64,000 nt of DNA from Druceiella hillmani (GCA_039881145.1 JAYKKI010000091.1:1488001-1552000); one strand, 5' to 3'; positions 24,007-36,059 are shown, counted from the first letter of the stretch. The notes: a model not told the origin generated them from the sequence alone. A program made the numbers and translations.

Positions 24007-24639
24007 ACATGTAACACGATACTAGAAAAATTTCTAAAGAGAAATGTATCGATGACCAGATAACGCTCTGCAAAATATTAGTGTAGTTTGATTTGGCTCT
24101 GATAATGTTATTTAATTAATTTCAAGCCGTAGCTGTACATAAAATTTCAGTTATTTTCGGTTATTTTCATTAACACTAAAATTATTAGTGAATGTAGTAG
24201 TAGCGAATAGTAGTCGTATTTCATAAATATGACTCGTTTACTCTATAGAGAGAATTTTAAACTGGCAATCTTCGAAGATGGCTTTTTTGTTTCGTATCAT
24301 ACTTACAAATCGTATTTTATTTTCTGCTTTCCCCGGTTGTTAATTGCTAAATTATATGTTCATTTTCGTATATTCTATTTCTTTAACGGCAGACACTTTT
24401 TGCACCGGTTTCTTTAATTCACTTATTACATTATCTTTATTTTTCCCAGTTTTCCATAAAAATAACTGGATTTAATAATATCATCAAAGCCTTATATACG
24501 TCAGGATAAAATTAACACATTTTTTATTTTCCAATCAAATATACCTGTACCAACAAACCAACAACCTGTTCATTAAAACGTGACATCTCGTTCTAAAACT
24601 ATGGCTTAAAACCGATTTGATCTCTAGAATCATGAACAC

Positions 24640-24855
24640 TGATTCACGAAGAAAGTGTACTCAGAACAAGGAGACTCCGGTAGTGGCATCAAACCGCCGC
24701 TAGCATCACGACGTGCGGTCATTGATTTGCGGCCGAAGATAAGATCGGCGGCGATAGGGCGACCCGGCCGCTCTTGTGAACTGGGACGCGCCGGGAATGC
24801 GCATCTCTGGTTGCACGCGAACCAGCATCGCGATACTGCATACGATGGTTAACTG
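24640..24855. promoter_or_regulatory. GC-rich intronic island with GATA sites
   Basis: AAGATAAGATCGGCGGCGATAGG near 24736 contains clustered GATA motifs inside a GC-rich block. No protein recognised. Candidate enhancer. The AT-rich 24007-24639 before it holds nothing I recognise. Confidence 0.35.
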
Positions 24856-24932
24856 TGAATATGACTCGGCTTTCGGATAATGTGCCTACTAGATTTATCA
24901 GAAAAATACATCTCGTTTTATAGTTGCGTTAC

Positions 24933-24935
<3 letters not shown>

Positions 24936-25020
<85 letters not shown>
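24936..25020. repeat. (TA)n microsatellite
   Basis: About 85 bp of TA repeat interrupted once by tgtgtgtg. Confidence 0.95.
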
Positions 25021-25021
<1 letters not shown>

Positions 25022-25475
25022 CGGTGTAATAGTTGTAACGATGAAAATTGGGGGTTCCGGCAGGATTACATACAATAGATTTATCTGAATCGCATCACAT
25101 TTAGGGATATATTCTAGAAACGTGTTTCAGAGAATAATATCAGTAATAACAACTCGATGTCATGTTTTACTTTCATTTAGTAGAAGTAATACTAGCGTCG
25201 TGCACCTGTCACATAAGAACATTTTCACACAGGAACTTAGTCTACAAACACGAGCGTATTTAAGGCCCATTCTATCAAACATAATAATGCTTTTCTATAA
25301 TATCTGCACGCGTACTTCACGGTCGAAAGAACGATATCCGTCAGTCACTTCATTGATAACTGATATCTTAGATGCAATTATTATTTAAATGAACTCGTTA
25401 TTTAAGAATAATTAAAAAATGTAAGAATGATTATATACTTATATTATAATTCTTTCGTATACCGTTTATTTTATC

Positions 25476-25660
25476 TTCTTAGGATTCCGTGGCAAAATGG
25501 CAAAAACAGAATAATTCAATTCCGTCTGTCTGCCCGTACAAAATAGCCTCATAGCACATTCAGTATAAGATTGAGCGTGATGAAATTTTACAGGAAGATG
25601 TGAAAACATAGTAATAAAGAAATAATTCTTTTTTTTCACGGTTTCCAAGGCGTCAGGTGT
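25476..25660 (-). repeat. Lepidopteran-type dispersed repeat fragment
   Basis: Starts ttaggattccgtggcaaaa, followed by a ccgtctgtctgcccgt segment and a tttccaagg tail. This arrangement (an ending in a ggttccgt-like tail with a nearby gtctgtctg block) is familiar from repeats in moth genomes. It appears to be related, in the opposite orientation, to the repeat interrupted by the hAT element at 40840. The family name is not certain. Confidence 0.4.
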
Positions 25661-25848
25661 CTCCTTTACCAGAGCTGAGTTGCCAAAACCATCAACAACG
25701 TGTCTTTAAGTTTTCAACCAAGTGTGAAAAAAATCTGACAATCTGACATAAGACTAATGTCATTTAGTTAATCATTTAGTTCATAACTATTTTGATCAAC
25801 TTACATTAATAAATTTAATAGGTATAAGGCTATAGGTAATAGGTGTAA

Positions 25849-25850
<2 letters not shown>

Positions 25851-25916
<66 letters not shown>
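25851..25916. repeat. (TA)n microsatellite, left flank of mariner
   Basis: An uninterrupted TA run that ends directly at the mariner terminal repeat; it continues at 27091 on the other side. Confidence 0.95.
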
Positions 25917-25919
<3 letters not shown>

Positions 25920-27086
25920 GTAGGCTAGTAAGTTTTTAGCCACAACTTCTGGACTCTTCCAGAAAGAGTGTTGAAACTTTGAAAAGGTACTGTAGGGAAA
26001 CTGTAGGGTATAAATTGGTCAAAGTGTAGTCAGTTGACAACAGTTAGCGCTGAAGCTTTAAGTGAATTACATAAAAGATAATGGATTAAATCGATATCAA
26101 ATTCTGTTATTTTACGAATGTCTTCTGAGTCATGATGCAAAAACTGCCACAAATAAATACAAGTCATGCGATGGGCGAGACCACGGTGTCTTACGCGACG
26201 GCAAAGATTTGGTTCAGGAATGAGGACTACGATCTTGTGGACGAACCCGTACCGGAAGTCCTGTTGAATTGAACGTTCAACGATTACAACGCCTAATTGA
26301 GGAGGATCCTCGACTGATGACTCGTCAATTGGCAGATGAGCTACTCTGCAGTCATAGCACCATAGGAATACATTTGTCATCATACCATCTTCAGCGTAGA
26401 GTTGATATTCGTCAACAGTTATTGAAATCGACACGTAACTTCGACTGGCTGAATCAGTTAGTAACTGGCGATGAGAAGTGGGTTACATACGTTAACTTAC
26501 ACGCAAACGTCAATGGCTGGGTATCAGAGAAACAGGAGTTTCAGTATCCAAACCTGAAATAAGTGCCAAAAAGGTGATGCTCAGCTGCTGGTGGAATGTC
26601 ACGGGTATTATTTATTGGGAGTTGCTTCCAGAGAGATTTACAATTAATAAATATATTTACTGTGAAGAATTGGACCGATTAGCTAACAAATCGAGTAGTC
26701 AACAGGATCGAGTTTATTACGTGCTAATGCTAGACCACATGTTGCAAAACGTACTCGTGATAAATTAGAGGAGCTTGGCTGGGTTCTACACACTCATCCA
26801 CCATATTCGTCGGTCATTGCTCCCTCTGATTACCATTTATTCAGGTATCTAAGTAACTATTTACGCGGAAACAAATTCGACATTAAAGACGGTCTCCAAA
26901 ACGACCTCGCACAATTTTTTTAATCAAAATTACCAGAATTTTACAAGAAAGGCATATTTTCACCGCCAACCAAAAGGAACAATTAGATAATAGTGGTACA
27001 TACTTAAATTTAATTTAGTGCAACCTATAATTTTTTTTAATAAAAATTGTTGACAGCAACTCGGGGTTAAAAAGTTATTAGCCAAC

Positions 27087-27090
<4 letters not shown>
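25917..27090 (+). mobile_element. mariner element inside a TA microsatellite
   Basis: The 5' end TTAGGTAGGCTAGTAAGTTT and the 3' end (reverse complement TTGGGTTGGCTAATAACTTT) form mariner-type terminal inverted repeats. Length is about 1.17 kb, near the family norm of 1.2-1.3 kb. Both flanks are TA repeats, so the required TA target is present but the exact duplication cannot be assigned. The transposase is a pseudogene. Confidence 0.85.
26080..27018 (+). pseudogene. mariner DD34D-type transposase, decayed
   Basis: After a frameshifted N-terminus (recognisable at TVSYATAKIWF near 26185), the frame 26263-26562 holds LNVQRLQRLIEEDPRLM and GDEKWVTYVN, the latter with the first catalytic Asp. 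The next frame, 26574-26768, carries CWWNVTGIIYWELLP. The second Asp region, normally HDNARPH, has been altered to LDHMLQ by frame changes. GWVLHTHPPYS and APSDYHLF follow, the latter with the third Asp, and the C-terminal FYKKGIF segment ends at a TAG near 27016. Clear family match, with multiple stops and shifts. Confidence 0.85.
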
Positions 27091-27145
<55 letters not shown>

Positions 27146-27154
27146 GTGTATATG

Positions 27155-27244
<90 letters not shown>
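27091..27244. repeat. (TA)n microsatellite, right flank of mariner
   Basis: About 154 bp of TA repeat with scattered TG interruptions. Larger than the left part and starting exactly at the mariner end. Confidence 0.95.
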
Positions 27245-27247
<3 letters not shown>

Positions 27248-27299
27248 TACGAATGCATAGCATGACTTGCTTCATTCTTATTATCTTTCATCTCTCAAT

Positions 27300-27720
27300 G
27301 TCATCAATATCCAACGTCAGTGTTTTATTACGTGCAGCCGCAAGCGCAATCGTCTTCTCTATTAATATACATCAACACTATGCGATGTACAAAAAAACAA
27401 CCAAACGCAAGCTACAAAGCTGATTCAAACTCGAGAGCCAATAAAAAGCATTGCGATCGCTAAAGCGTCGCCCTCCCTATTTAAAACGATGCATATTGAT
27501 TAAATATGCAGTGAGCGGTGGAATAGCGTCAAAACCCTCTTTTGAATATTTTTTTCATCGTAACAAAGGTCAAAGGTCAGTACGATTTAAATATAATTTA
27601 TAGGTCGCTGCCGACTCCTAAGGTCAGCGCAATGCTCCGGCAGTGTAGCGGATACCTATCTGCGTTTTGTGCCGTTTAAAAAACTTAAGCATATAGTTTT
27701 GCATATTAATTGCGTACCGC
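27300..27720. promoter_or_regulatory. Intronic island with nuclear-receptor cluster
   Basis: A long island of intermediate G+C with many recognisable sites: TGCATATTGATTAAATATGCA-type inverted POU/homeodomain sequence near 27490, a perfect AGGTCA DR1 at 27567-27579, further half-sites near 27602 and at 27621-27626, and TTTTGCATATTAATTG near 27697. No coding potential. This is the best candidate enhancer in the window for binding of SVP itself or other nuclear receptors. Confidence 0.5.
27567..27579 (+). promoter_or_regulatory. Perfect AGGTCA DR1 element
   Basis: AGGTCA-A-AGGTCA. DR1 is a preferred site of COUP-TF/SVP, HNF4 and RXR/USP-type receptors (established for these families). Position in the svp intron suggests autoregulation (inference). 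A further AGGTCA at 27621-27626 makes a cluster. Confidence 0.55.
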
Positions 27721-29669
27721 CAGCTTAAAATGGAGGTTTTTTAATGAACTTAAAATACCTGATTAGTTATTTACTATATTTATACATTTTTAGTACATAT
27801 TTATATACACACGCATACACGCACATACATGTACGTGTACGTATGTATGTATATACATATATATATGTATATCAATTCTAAAGTTGATAACACATCGAGT
27901 GACTTGTGGGTCCACAGTAATATACAGGTCTATTTTCACTGTTCAAGCTATTCTATGTCTATGAGTATTCGGGTATGCATTATATAAATAAATATACGTA
28001 CAAAAGTATATTTGTTTATGAAACAAATACATATTAACATTATACTCTCTTTAAAAGATATAATTTTCAGTATTTCATTTTTCGTATCTTACGTAGAATC
28101 TATGAAGTATTTAAGTAGTTTGAACGAAAAAGTTTTCCGTTAAATACAAATCTTTTATTCTGTTAAATAAATATTTAATATTTAAAGAAGTTTTCTAATG
28201 TGTTAATATTTCTTTTTCTGCAATGTACTACACTAGACGATATGCAAATTGCTATTCAATTTTTTAAAACTAAGCTTGGAAGGCAATATTGCTGATTCAT
28301 TAAGATTTAATCGCAATAAATCTGTAACGAGTAGTACTTCGCGATTCTGATATAATTAAATGCTATTTTCCCCAATGTAGCTACTACGGACGTAAATGAT
28401 ATAATAAAAGCTTCTCGGCTACGGGTAAAAGTTAATAATAAAAGCTTCTCGTGATCAAATAACAAAAGCATTCGCCGCTTATGGGTAATAATGGGCAATA
28501 GATTTGAAATTATTGTATAATAAAGTGGTACACCTAGATAATATTCAGTCCTCTTCAAATTATATTGAAATAAATAAATGATTATCATCATATAATTTTG
28601 AATATACAATTTAATAATTGTTTTAGAGTAACCTTTTTCAATAAAACCAAACATATATTATTTTTTTATTGAAAATGACAATATAAATAAAGTTATAATG
28701 AATAAAAAAATAAACGTATCTAAACTGCCGAAGGTAAAATTTAATTTTTATTCCCTCGAGAGTCGAACTCGAAGTCGAAGTCGAGAGAAGAACTTTTTGA
28801 ACTTATTTTGAGATTATACTGCTATTTAAAGTTTTTATTTTACGACAAATACAGAACGATTCATGAATTTTGCACGTAATAGATCCATACTATATACGTA
28901 ACTACCAAAATGCTTTGAGCAAAAGTCGTTATTGAAATAGTCAAAAATGAATGGATTACCATTCCATATATAAATAATAAATTATAATTACGACAAGCCG
29001 AGTCTTAAAAATCAACATGAATTATGACATCGCTCCTATTTCTGCTGAAGTCTTCACTTCGTTACGATCAAAATATAAAAAAAAAAACATACGGTTCCTA
29101 TCCACAGTCTCAAATGGCTCTATGTAAAAGTACTTTTTTCATATTACAACAAATTAGGTAAAAATATATTTCAACAAAACGGTAACCTATTTATATTAAA
29201 TGATGTAATGTCATAAATCCATCTGCTCAGTATCATCGCTGTTGCCCCGTGTACAAAGCCGCATCGCGCCATATTTGGATGAGGGTGACTGTATTCGGGT
29301 TGTCGCAAAAAGTACAATGCTGTTGAATGTATTGATAATTGTTATGCTCAAGTTATAACATTGGAATTAAATTTGCAACATCGATAAGACATAAGTTATG
29401 AACACGATACTATTTTCATCGTTAAAATAATGAAATATTGAACTATAGAAATTATTGAGAAAAACAAACCTAACAGTCTCATACCGCCGTAATTAATTTC
29501 TTCACGTAACTTGTAGAGCTAGAGCAATATGCTTATTCGGTTAACAAAGAAATTAAGGTTAGCGAAATAATTATGGGACAAATCAAATTATTAGGCCGGT
29601 ATGGTCTTTTAGATTAGCATCTGGGCCAATGAACGAGAGAACAGAAAAAGCCGACGATGTTAAAAAGAA
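27721..29669. other. AT-rich stretch, no gene seen
   Basis: Holds a short TACG/TATG microsatellite (about 27808-27871), an imperfect direct repeat of ataataaaagcttctcg (near 28400 and 28436) and a small GAAGTC-rich patch at 28755-28788. No gene recognised. Confidence 0.5.
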
Positions 29670-29835
29670 ATTGACTCCCTGCTACAGAGCCACCTCGCTT
29701 CCTATGCGATATGCATGAGCCCCCACGGCACACCGGTATATCCCCCGAGCGGCGCGCCATTTTAACACGCCAAAGGTCAAATTCGGGGTCAAAATGACCG
29801 ACGGCTCAGAGAACATAATATCGAGGTATCCATAC
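29670..29835. promoter_or_regulatory. GC-rich island with AGGTCA-type cluster
   Basis: Follows a ctccctgctacagagccacc block. AGGTCA (29774-29779), GGGTCA (29786-29791; six-base spacing) and TGACC (29795-29799) form a direct-repeat-6 pair plus an inverted GGTCA-aaa-TGACC pair. No coding potential. Candidate receptor-responsive enhancer within the svp intron. Confidence 0.45.
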
Positions 29836-29943
29836 TGAAATGTGATGCATTAAAATGGATATTACGCATTCAGTTCTCGTTTATTGTGTTTCCAATTCTC
29901 CTTTTGTAAAAACTGCGGGTGATAAATGGCGGGAGAAAATACA

Positions 29944-30039
29944 CCCTGGCAACCACCTGGTGTTACTAACATGTTACATATCACAGGTTTCATTGCCTGT
30001 GATATGTAACATGTTAGTAACACCAGGTGGTTGCCAGGG
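29944..30039. repeat. Perfect palindrome, 44-bp arms, 8-bp loop
   Basis: The left arm starts CCCTGGCAACCACCTGGTG and ends at 29987. The loop is tttcattg (29988-29995). The right arm (29996-30039) is the exact reverse complement over all 44 positions. The overlapping ORFs on both strands therefore share the same peptide and are artefacts of the palindrome. No target duplication is visible in the flanks. A young foldback or MITE derivative, or a structured hairpin locus, is possible. Confidence 0.9.
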
Positions 30040-31239
30040 GATTCAAATTGAATATGAAATTGGTATCGATTAAACTTTTGTTCTGAGTACTGGTGGTAAA
30101 GTGAGACGAAAATGATTAGTGGAAAATTCAGATCATGCCGACAGTCAACATCAAACAATTGGTAACATTAGATAAGATACTATCAACCAAAAGTCAAAGG
30201 TTTGAGAATTATTTAATATTAGAGGCTCCCGATGGTTTCTTTCGTTACCAACTCAGGCTCTCCTTCATTAGTCGACAAAGATTTATCGTTTAACGATTTT
30301 CTTTGGAAAATAGTAAGTAAACAAGTGAGAGCGATAAATTTAAACATTCTTATTAGTCGTGTATTATTACTAACGTAGATATAAGTGCTAGCTTCTTACT
30401 CTAAAATTATCATAATTCTACGAATTACTATACGTTAATATTTACTGCGCGTCCCTTGGAACATACTGTGAATATACATATTTAACTTTCTTAAGAAACT
30501 AAATGTAAACAATTGTTTCATGTAGCGATCACATAAGAACGAAAAGTTGTTGGTGTCATGACATTATTCTATTTGAAATAGAAAATACTCATAACAAGAA
30601 TATAACTGAAATTGATAACAAGGAATAAGATAGAAATTTGTAGCGAGAATATAATGATAAATTAATGGAATGTCCATTTAAATAATTTTAGCACACCCAT
30701 TGAAAAATTAAATATGAATAATGGATGAATGCAAAAAGAAATATTATTATATACAACTATGTTAAGCATGAAGTTAATGATGCGTAAAATATTTGGTAAA
30801 ATATAATTGTGTTAGGTGCTGTGTTTTCTAAAGAAAGATATATCAGGCTCTTAAAAACAATTAATTAAATAGCAACGTCTATATATCAGTAAAGATAATA
30901 ATTATTTTATGTGAACAATTTTGGAAGCGGTCTGTTAGCAATTTGGTATGCAGAGTTACTGGAATAATATAATTGTCTCAGGTTAAAAAAATATTTCTTT
31001 TTATATTTCGTTAATATTTATGTGTAATAGATTATAATACATTTGTTCTAGTCAAATCTACCTCTCTCGCTATAAAGTATAAATAGCAATAGTAATTAAC
31101 CGGCAAGTCTATTCAACAAGCAACTGTGTCGTGTATGCCACGTTTTCATACAATATTTCGATCATATATCACAACTAAAACATAGATCAGCAAAAAGCCA
31201 CTGAATACACAATAAATAAATAGATGCAACAGGACGAAA
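30040..31239. other. AT-rich stretch, nothing recognised
   Basis: No gene or transposon signature seen. Confidence 0.5.
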
Positions 31240-31382
31240 TTTTGGACAAATACGACTGGAGTGGGCGGCGCCGTGGTACAATAGGCTGTGCGACCGCTGC
31301 CCGGGGACTGTGTGCAAACAGGGCACGCGTGTCGTCGCCGTGCTCGGACACGCGGCCACATGCAAGTACTGCGTGCCGACAT
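31240..31382. promoter_or_regulatory. Small GC-rich island
   Basis: GC-rich block containing gggcggcgccgtgg and gtcgtcgccgtgctcgg. The overlapping frames on both strands have no recognised domain. It abuts the duplicated segment that begins at 31383. Confidence 0.3.
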
Positions 31383-31780
31383 TTGGACAGTGTAAAATGA
31401 TGCCATATACACGTTTAAGACGGTCGCAGAAAATTCTGAATCTTCTTCTTAATCTCTATTTCATGTTAAAGAAAATCAGTAGTCGGTTTTGCTGAAATGT
31501 CTTTACCTAATTGATTGCAAAATCCAGTAAACACTTTGGCGATGGCCTCGTCTATACGATACAAAGTATTTCTTTGAAAGAAAATGCATATTTTACGTTA
31601 TACCCACATCGGTTATAGTCTTGGAAATCGTTTTTTTTTTAAATAAAAGCGGCATGTATAGAAACTAAATTGGTTCACGAAGTTCCGATTTAGACATGCC
31701 CAATCTTAAAAATTAAATCACTGATAGGTGAAGTTATGGGAAATTTACTTTGAGTTCAACGTTTACTCATTAGCTAAAAC
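31383..31780 (+). repeat. Diverged ~390-bp duplicate, copy A
   Basis: Aligns by eye with 33297-33680. Shared landmarks in the same order are ttggaca-t--aaaatgat, atacacgtt, atgttaaagaaaat, gtcggttt, aaattggtt-c and tttactttga/attactttgga. Either two copies of one dispersed element or an old segmental duplication. Confidence 0.6.
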
Positions 31781-32579
31781 TACTGCTTACATACATTTCA
31801 TACGCTTTCCACTTATTGCACTTATACAAATGTGAATCGTCTTTCAACAAATTAGTTTGATTACATCGCTTCAGTGAAGTAAATAATATTTCTAGACAAG
31901 ACGTAGTTTTTCTAGGGTAGCATCTAATTATGATCCATCTAACGCACGCATCGAACACCCTGTTCGTATCCACTCAGCGTAAGATTTTTCAACAACGTTT
32001 TATATTTGCGAGAATTTAGCTCTGACTCAAATATACATGTTAAAATGTTTCTTTTATATATTCTTAAAGCATATTTACGCAATAGCCATTTTGATTTGAT
32101 ATTTAATTGAATTTCTTCTGGAGAAATTTCGACGATAGAATGAAAGTTAGATTTTTCAACCGAAATTGTGGCTTCGCCCTTACGAAGTCAAAATAAATAA
32201 GTACGATATATGAAGTATACGAGTGATTTATTTATCTCGTGTTTCGTTAAAATTTATAGATCAGGAAGAATTTAAATAAATATTCATGAATATGTCATCA
32301 GGATAAAGTAATCTACCTACTAGTTTTCCTTCCGGAATGAAACATTTGCTATAGGGAAACATTTTATTGTGATCGCGACTCTTCAGTATTTTTTGGTAAA
32401 CGTGTGTAGCACTAACTGTTGTAAAAATGAATACAGCAATGAATGGTGATAACCATTTATAAATGTTTTAAGCGAAATCTTTGAATGGTGACAGTTTTAT
32501 TTTGATTAATTTCATATATTATATAACATTACAATATTTCATGAAATGTTATTGTCGATACTAGAACACCGGAAAACAA
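31781..32579. other. AT-rich stretch, nothing recognised
   Basis: No gene, RNA or mobile-element signature seen. Confidence 0.5.
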
Positions 32580-32890
32580 GGTCCGATCGATGCTTAATTT
32601 CTCATCCTAGCGAACCTGATCTCACCGTTCGATCATCTCGTCTCAGCGCAGATTCACTTTCATTCCGATAACATCTCGCGCTGCTTGCGGCACTGCGAGC
32701 GCCGCAACGCGATCTCGACTGTAGAGATGCGCGCGCCCGGCCGACACAAAAGGCGACATTTTCTTAAAGCGCCCGGCCTATTGTGGGTGTTAAATTTGTT
32801 TCATTATTTGCCGATGCCTTTAGCGAGATTATTAGGCGTTCGTACAAAAGGCATTGTCGGCTTTTATGATATTATCGGATGGACTGTATA
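32580..32890. promoter_or_regulatory. Strong GC-rich intronic island
   Basis: High G+C from 32660 to 32785 (gcgcgcccggccgacac), followed by AT-rich sites including CCTATTGTGGG, a Sox-like core, and TTATTTGCC. No protein recognised. Candidate enhancer. Confidence 0.4.
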
Positions 32891-33296
32891 AAATATTGGC
32901 TTTGTGTAGTATTCCTGACCGCCTACCGGTACAGTTTGTTGCATAGAGTGAAAATGAAGTAGAAAAAATATTTTTTAAATCATATATTTCATCTCGTAAT
33001 TAATTTTGTTGTTGGTAAGTAACGATAAGGATGTTTGTAGTATAATTAAATCGTTATCAAAACCAAATCTCCACCGATTGATTGTTGCCGTTGCAGACCT
33101 CATTTATATGCCACAATATATCTGCATCGGTTTGTGATATATGTAATTATTGAATACTTTGGTTTTGCAATGAAATAATTGTAATTTCATTTAAATTCAA
33201 TTTTAACTTATTGAATATTTATTAGCATTTTTAAGTGACAGGGTCGTATAATATAAAGGAGATACATTAAGTATTTTATAGAATGTACTTGTGAAA

Positions 33297-33680
33297 CTTG
33301 GACAATACAAAATGATATCACATACACGTTGAAAACAACCGCGGAAAATATTGAATTCTTGACTATTTTATGTTAAAGAAAATTAATTGTCGGTTTGCGG
33401 AAATATTTTTATCTATTACGTAATAAATGCAGTAAATTATTCGGCACAAAATATTATTTTGAAATAAAAAGCATATTTTTCGTGAAAGATTTTTTCTTAT
33501 ACATAAAAATAGATTTTCAAATAAATACGAGAGGTGTAGGAGTTAAATTGGTTCCCACTGTACCGGTTCAGATCTGCCAAGTTTAGAAAATTGGATTAGT
33601 AATAACTGAAATGACGTCGAAATTACTTTGGACTCAAATATTTTCTCATTAATTAATATTTACATGTCACAGTTTAAATT
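33297..33680 (+). repeat. Diverged ~390-bp duplicate, copy B
   Basis: Counterpart of 31383-31780, about 1.9 kb downstream in the same orientation. Copy B contains additional AT-rich insertions around 33400-33530. Confidence 0.6.
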
Positions 33681-33737
33681 AGATAGGAACTATTTTACGC
33701 TTCAAAAAGATTGAAACATAATTGATAGATTGAAAAA

Positions 33738-34381
33738 TCATAACGTCCAGCTTTGAGTTATTCAATCGAAAGATTGTAGAATGAATACGTAAAATAGGAA
33801 ATTTTACGAAATTAGTAAAAGAAAGATTAAATGGAAGGATTAGGAAGAGTTGAGCTCTTTAATTAAAAATTGGCAAAATTTAAAAATTAGTCGAACTTTC
33901 TTTTTAAAATATTTTCATTGCTGGACGTTTAATACTTTCAAGGCAGGTCCAAATAAATTTTTTTCCTAAAATAAATCCATTATTCACGAGGATTAAAAGA
34001 GATATATTGATGTGAATAAAGTATAAAAATTATTTAATACAAGTATGAGACACAGATTCAAGGTTAAGACTAGTGTAATTCGAATATCTGTGGAATTAAC
34101 ATATTTTAAGCGTCAGTTAAAACAATACATGCTGATGAATATGCTATATCACTATGTAAAATTTTAAGTTTCTGAATCAAATGGTTTCTCAGAAAAACAA
34201 CTGTCATGAGCGGGCAGGCGGGCATATGGATGGCCACGTGGATATATGGTTATAATCGAGTTCGCCAGGACGAGAAATTAAACAATGTTATTATCATTTT
34301 AAGTATCAGGATCTATACTACATAGGAGACTCTTTTCGGCTCTACTTAATTGATTTATGAAAGGAAATAAATTAATATTTT

Positions 34382-34450
<69 letters not shown>

Positions 34451-34566
34451 TGAAAGATTGAACGAGAGAATTAGGAAAAATGGGCGATAACATATGAATG
34501 GATATCTATTAATGACACCGCCGTTCCTATAACGTCTAGCTTTGAGTTATTGAATCGAATGATTGT
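33738..34566 (+). repeat. ~40-bp repeat pair around 800 bp
   Basis: 33738-33777 and 34528-34566 share cataacgtc-agctttgag and ttatt-aatcgaa-gattgt with few mismatches, in direct orientation. Related spacer fragments (ttaggaaaaatgg/attaggaagag) suggest further decayed copies of one family between them. Confidence 0.55.
34387..34446. repeat. (TA)n microsatellite
   Basis: Pure TA repeat of about 60 bp. Confidence 0.95.
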
Positions 34567-34570
34567 TGTT

Positions 34571-35274
34571 TTTTGTGAATTATAATCGGTAATTTAGCTG
34601 TTTCATAATCCCGCGTTCACAGTTCACATATTCACATTCATAGAGGTCACGTTAACACAGACTTATCGCTACTCTTCGGAATTCTTCAAACTATTTGAGT
34701 ATAAAATTAAAGTAGAGGGGGGACAGAATTTCTCGAATATGTTTTTTTGCCAATAATTCATTTTATATAGCGTAAGTGATACTTTAGTAATCTAAGCTAT
34801 ATGTTAAAAATATGAAAATTATAAACACTTGTTACCAGTTTATCCATGTATTCGTATATACTTCAAGGTATTGCATAATATAAAGATCGTTGCCAAATTA
34901 CAAAACATCATAATTTTTAAACAAAACTCAATAACTGTAAAAGTTTCAAGTTTCATTACTTAAGTCTATAGACGATATAAACATAATGACGAATTTCTTG
35001 TACAAAAATACAACGAAGAGTATTTCCTCGAAGTTTTTATTTTCCATTTTCCTTTGCTTAAATTTTGAATGTCATGCTGTTACAATAACTCTTGCATAAT
35101 TCTGGAAAATTTTCCAATATTTGGTTAAAAAATAATGCAAACATTTTCACGAATATTCATTATAGACGTTTCCAAATATGAACTGCTTTTAAAATGGTAC
35201 TACTCCCTTTCCCTCATACCTTTAGATGAAAAGTCGAAACATCGACAGCAACGTTAATATAGCAATATTTGATT
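34571..35274. other. AT-rich stretch, nothing recognised
   Basis: No gene or transposon signature seen. Confidence 0.45.
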
Positions 35275-35545
35275 TTTCATACGAAGTGTCCCATCAGCGA
35301 GATCTCAGCGGCATCTATACACCTCTGCACCCGCGCCATTCCGCACGTTAGAAACGCGCGTAGCACCATTGTTACGAATAAGATATTTAAGAAGATGTTT
35401 CGTACGAAACTCGCATTGTTGTCCCTTCATTGTGTCGCAGTTAGCGTCGGCCATTCAGCGCGCTGTAGACTGCTGCGTAATTTGTTTGTATTGGGTCTGT
35501 TTGAGTAAACATCTGTAGGCGCTTGCCCGTCGCTCGGCGAGTGAA
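35275..35545. promoter_or_regulatory. GC-richer island with Sox/Fox-like sites
   Basis: CCATTGTTACG near 35369 resembles a Sox site, and a TGTTTGAGTAAACA stretch near 35499 contains two opposed forkhead-like cores. GC-rich blocks lie around both. No coding signal. Candidate enhancer. Confidence 0.35.
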
Positions 35546-36059
35546 TGCGATTTATAGCGGTGTTAATTGTTATCACACTGAATGCGTCTTTGAGCACTTT
35601 TCTGTTTATTTTTAATGTTAAGACGTGTGGGAAATACCGGCTGATATCACAAAGTGTAATGTGCTTTCAAAATCATGCCATATTTCCGTTTGATTTCGAC
35701 ACGACAATGAATTTACTAATAAAGATTTAAATTACAATGGGCGAAGCATTTTTGAAATTATGTTTAAAGTTTTGATTTATGTTTAAACTGCATGATTAAT
35801 ATTAAAAAAATTATATTGACTATTTTTCCAATATTGGGTAGATTCATTAAAAGCTCTTTCTAATGAATATAATAATGTTAATATGCGTATTAAATTTCGA
35901 TTCCTATGACGTTTCAAAAATATACATAAAGGCGATTGTTAATTATTTTGTAACAAAAAAAGTTTAATTTGCTAGAATAACTCTCTTCCGACCCGCAATA
36001 GGTATATTTTATATAAGTGTTAAGAAAATATTTGAACATTCGGGTTCAACGATTTGTTC

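Noticed and set aside
27067..27291. ORFs rich in Tyr-Ile on the minus strand
   Set aside because: They are translations of the TA microsatellite; the same applies at 34299-34493 and 58931-59158.
29855..30158. Two opposite-strand ORFs sharing a peptide around PGNHLVLLTCYIS
   Set aside because: The shared peptide is caused by the perfect palindrome at 29944-30039, not by paralogous genes.
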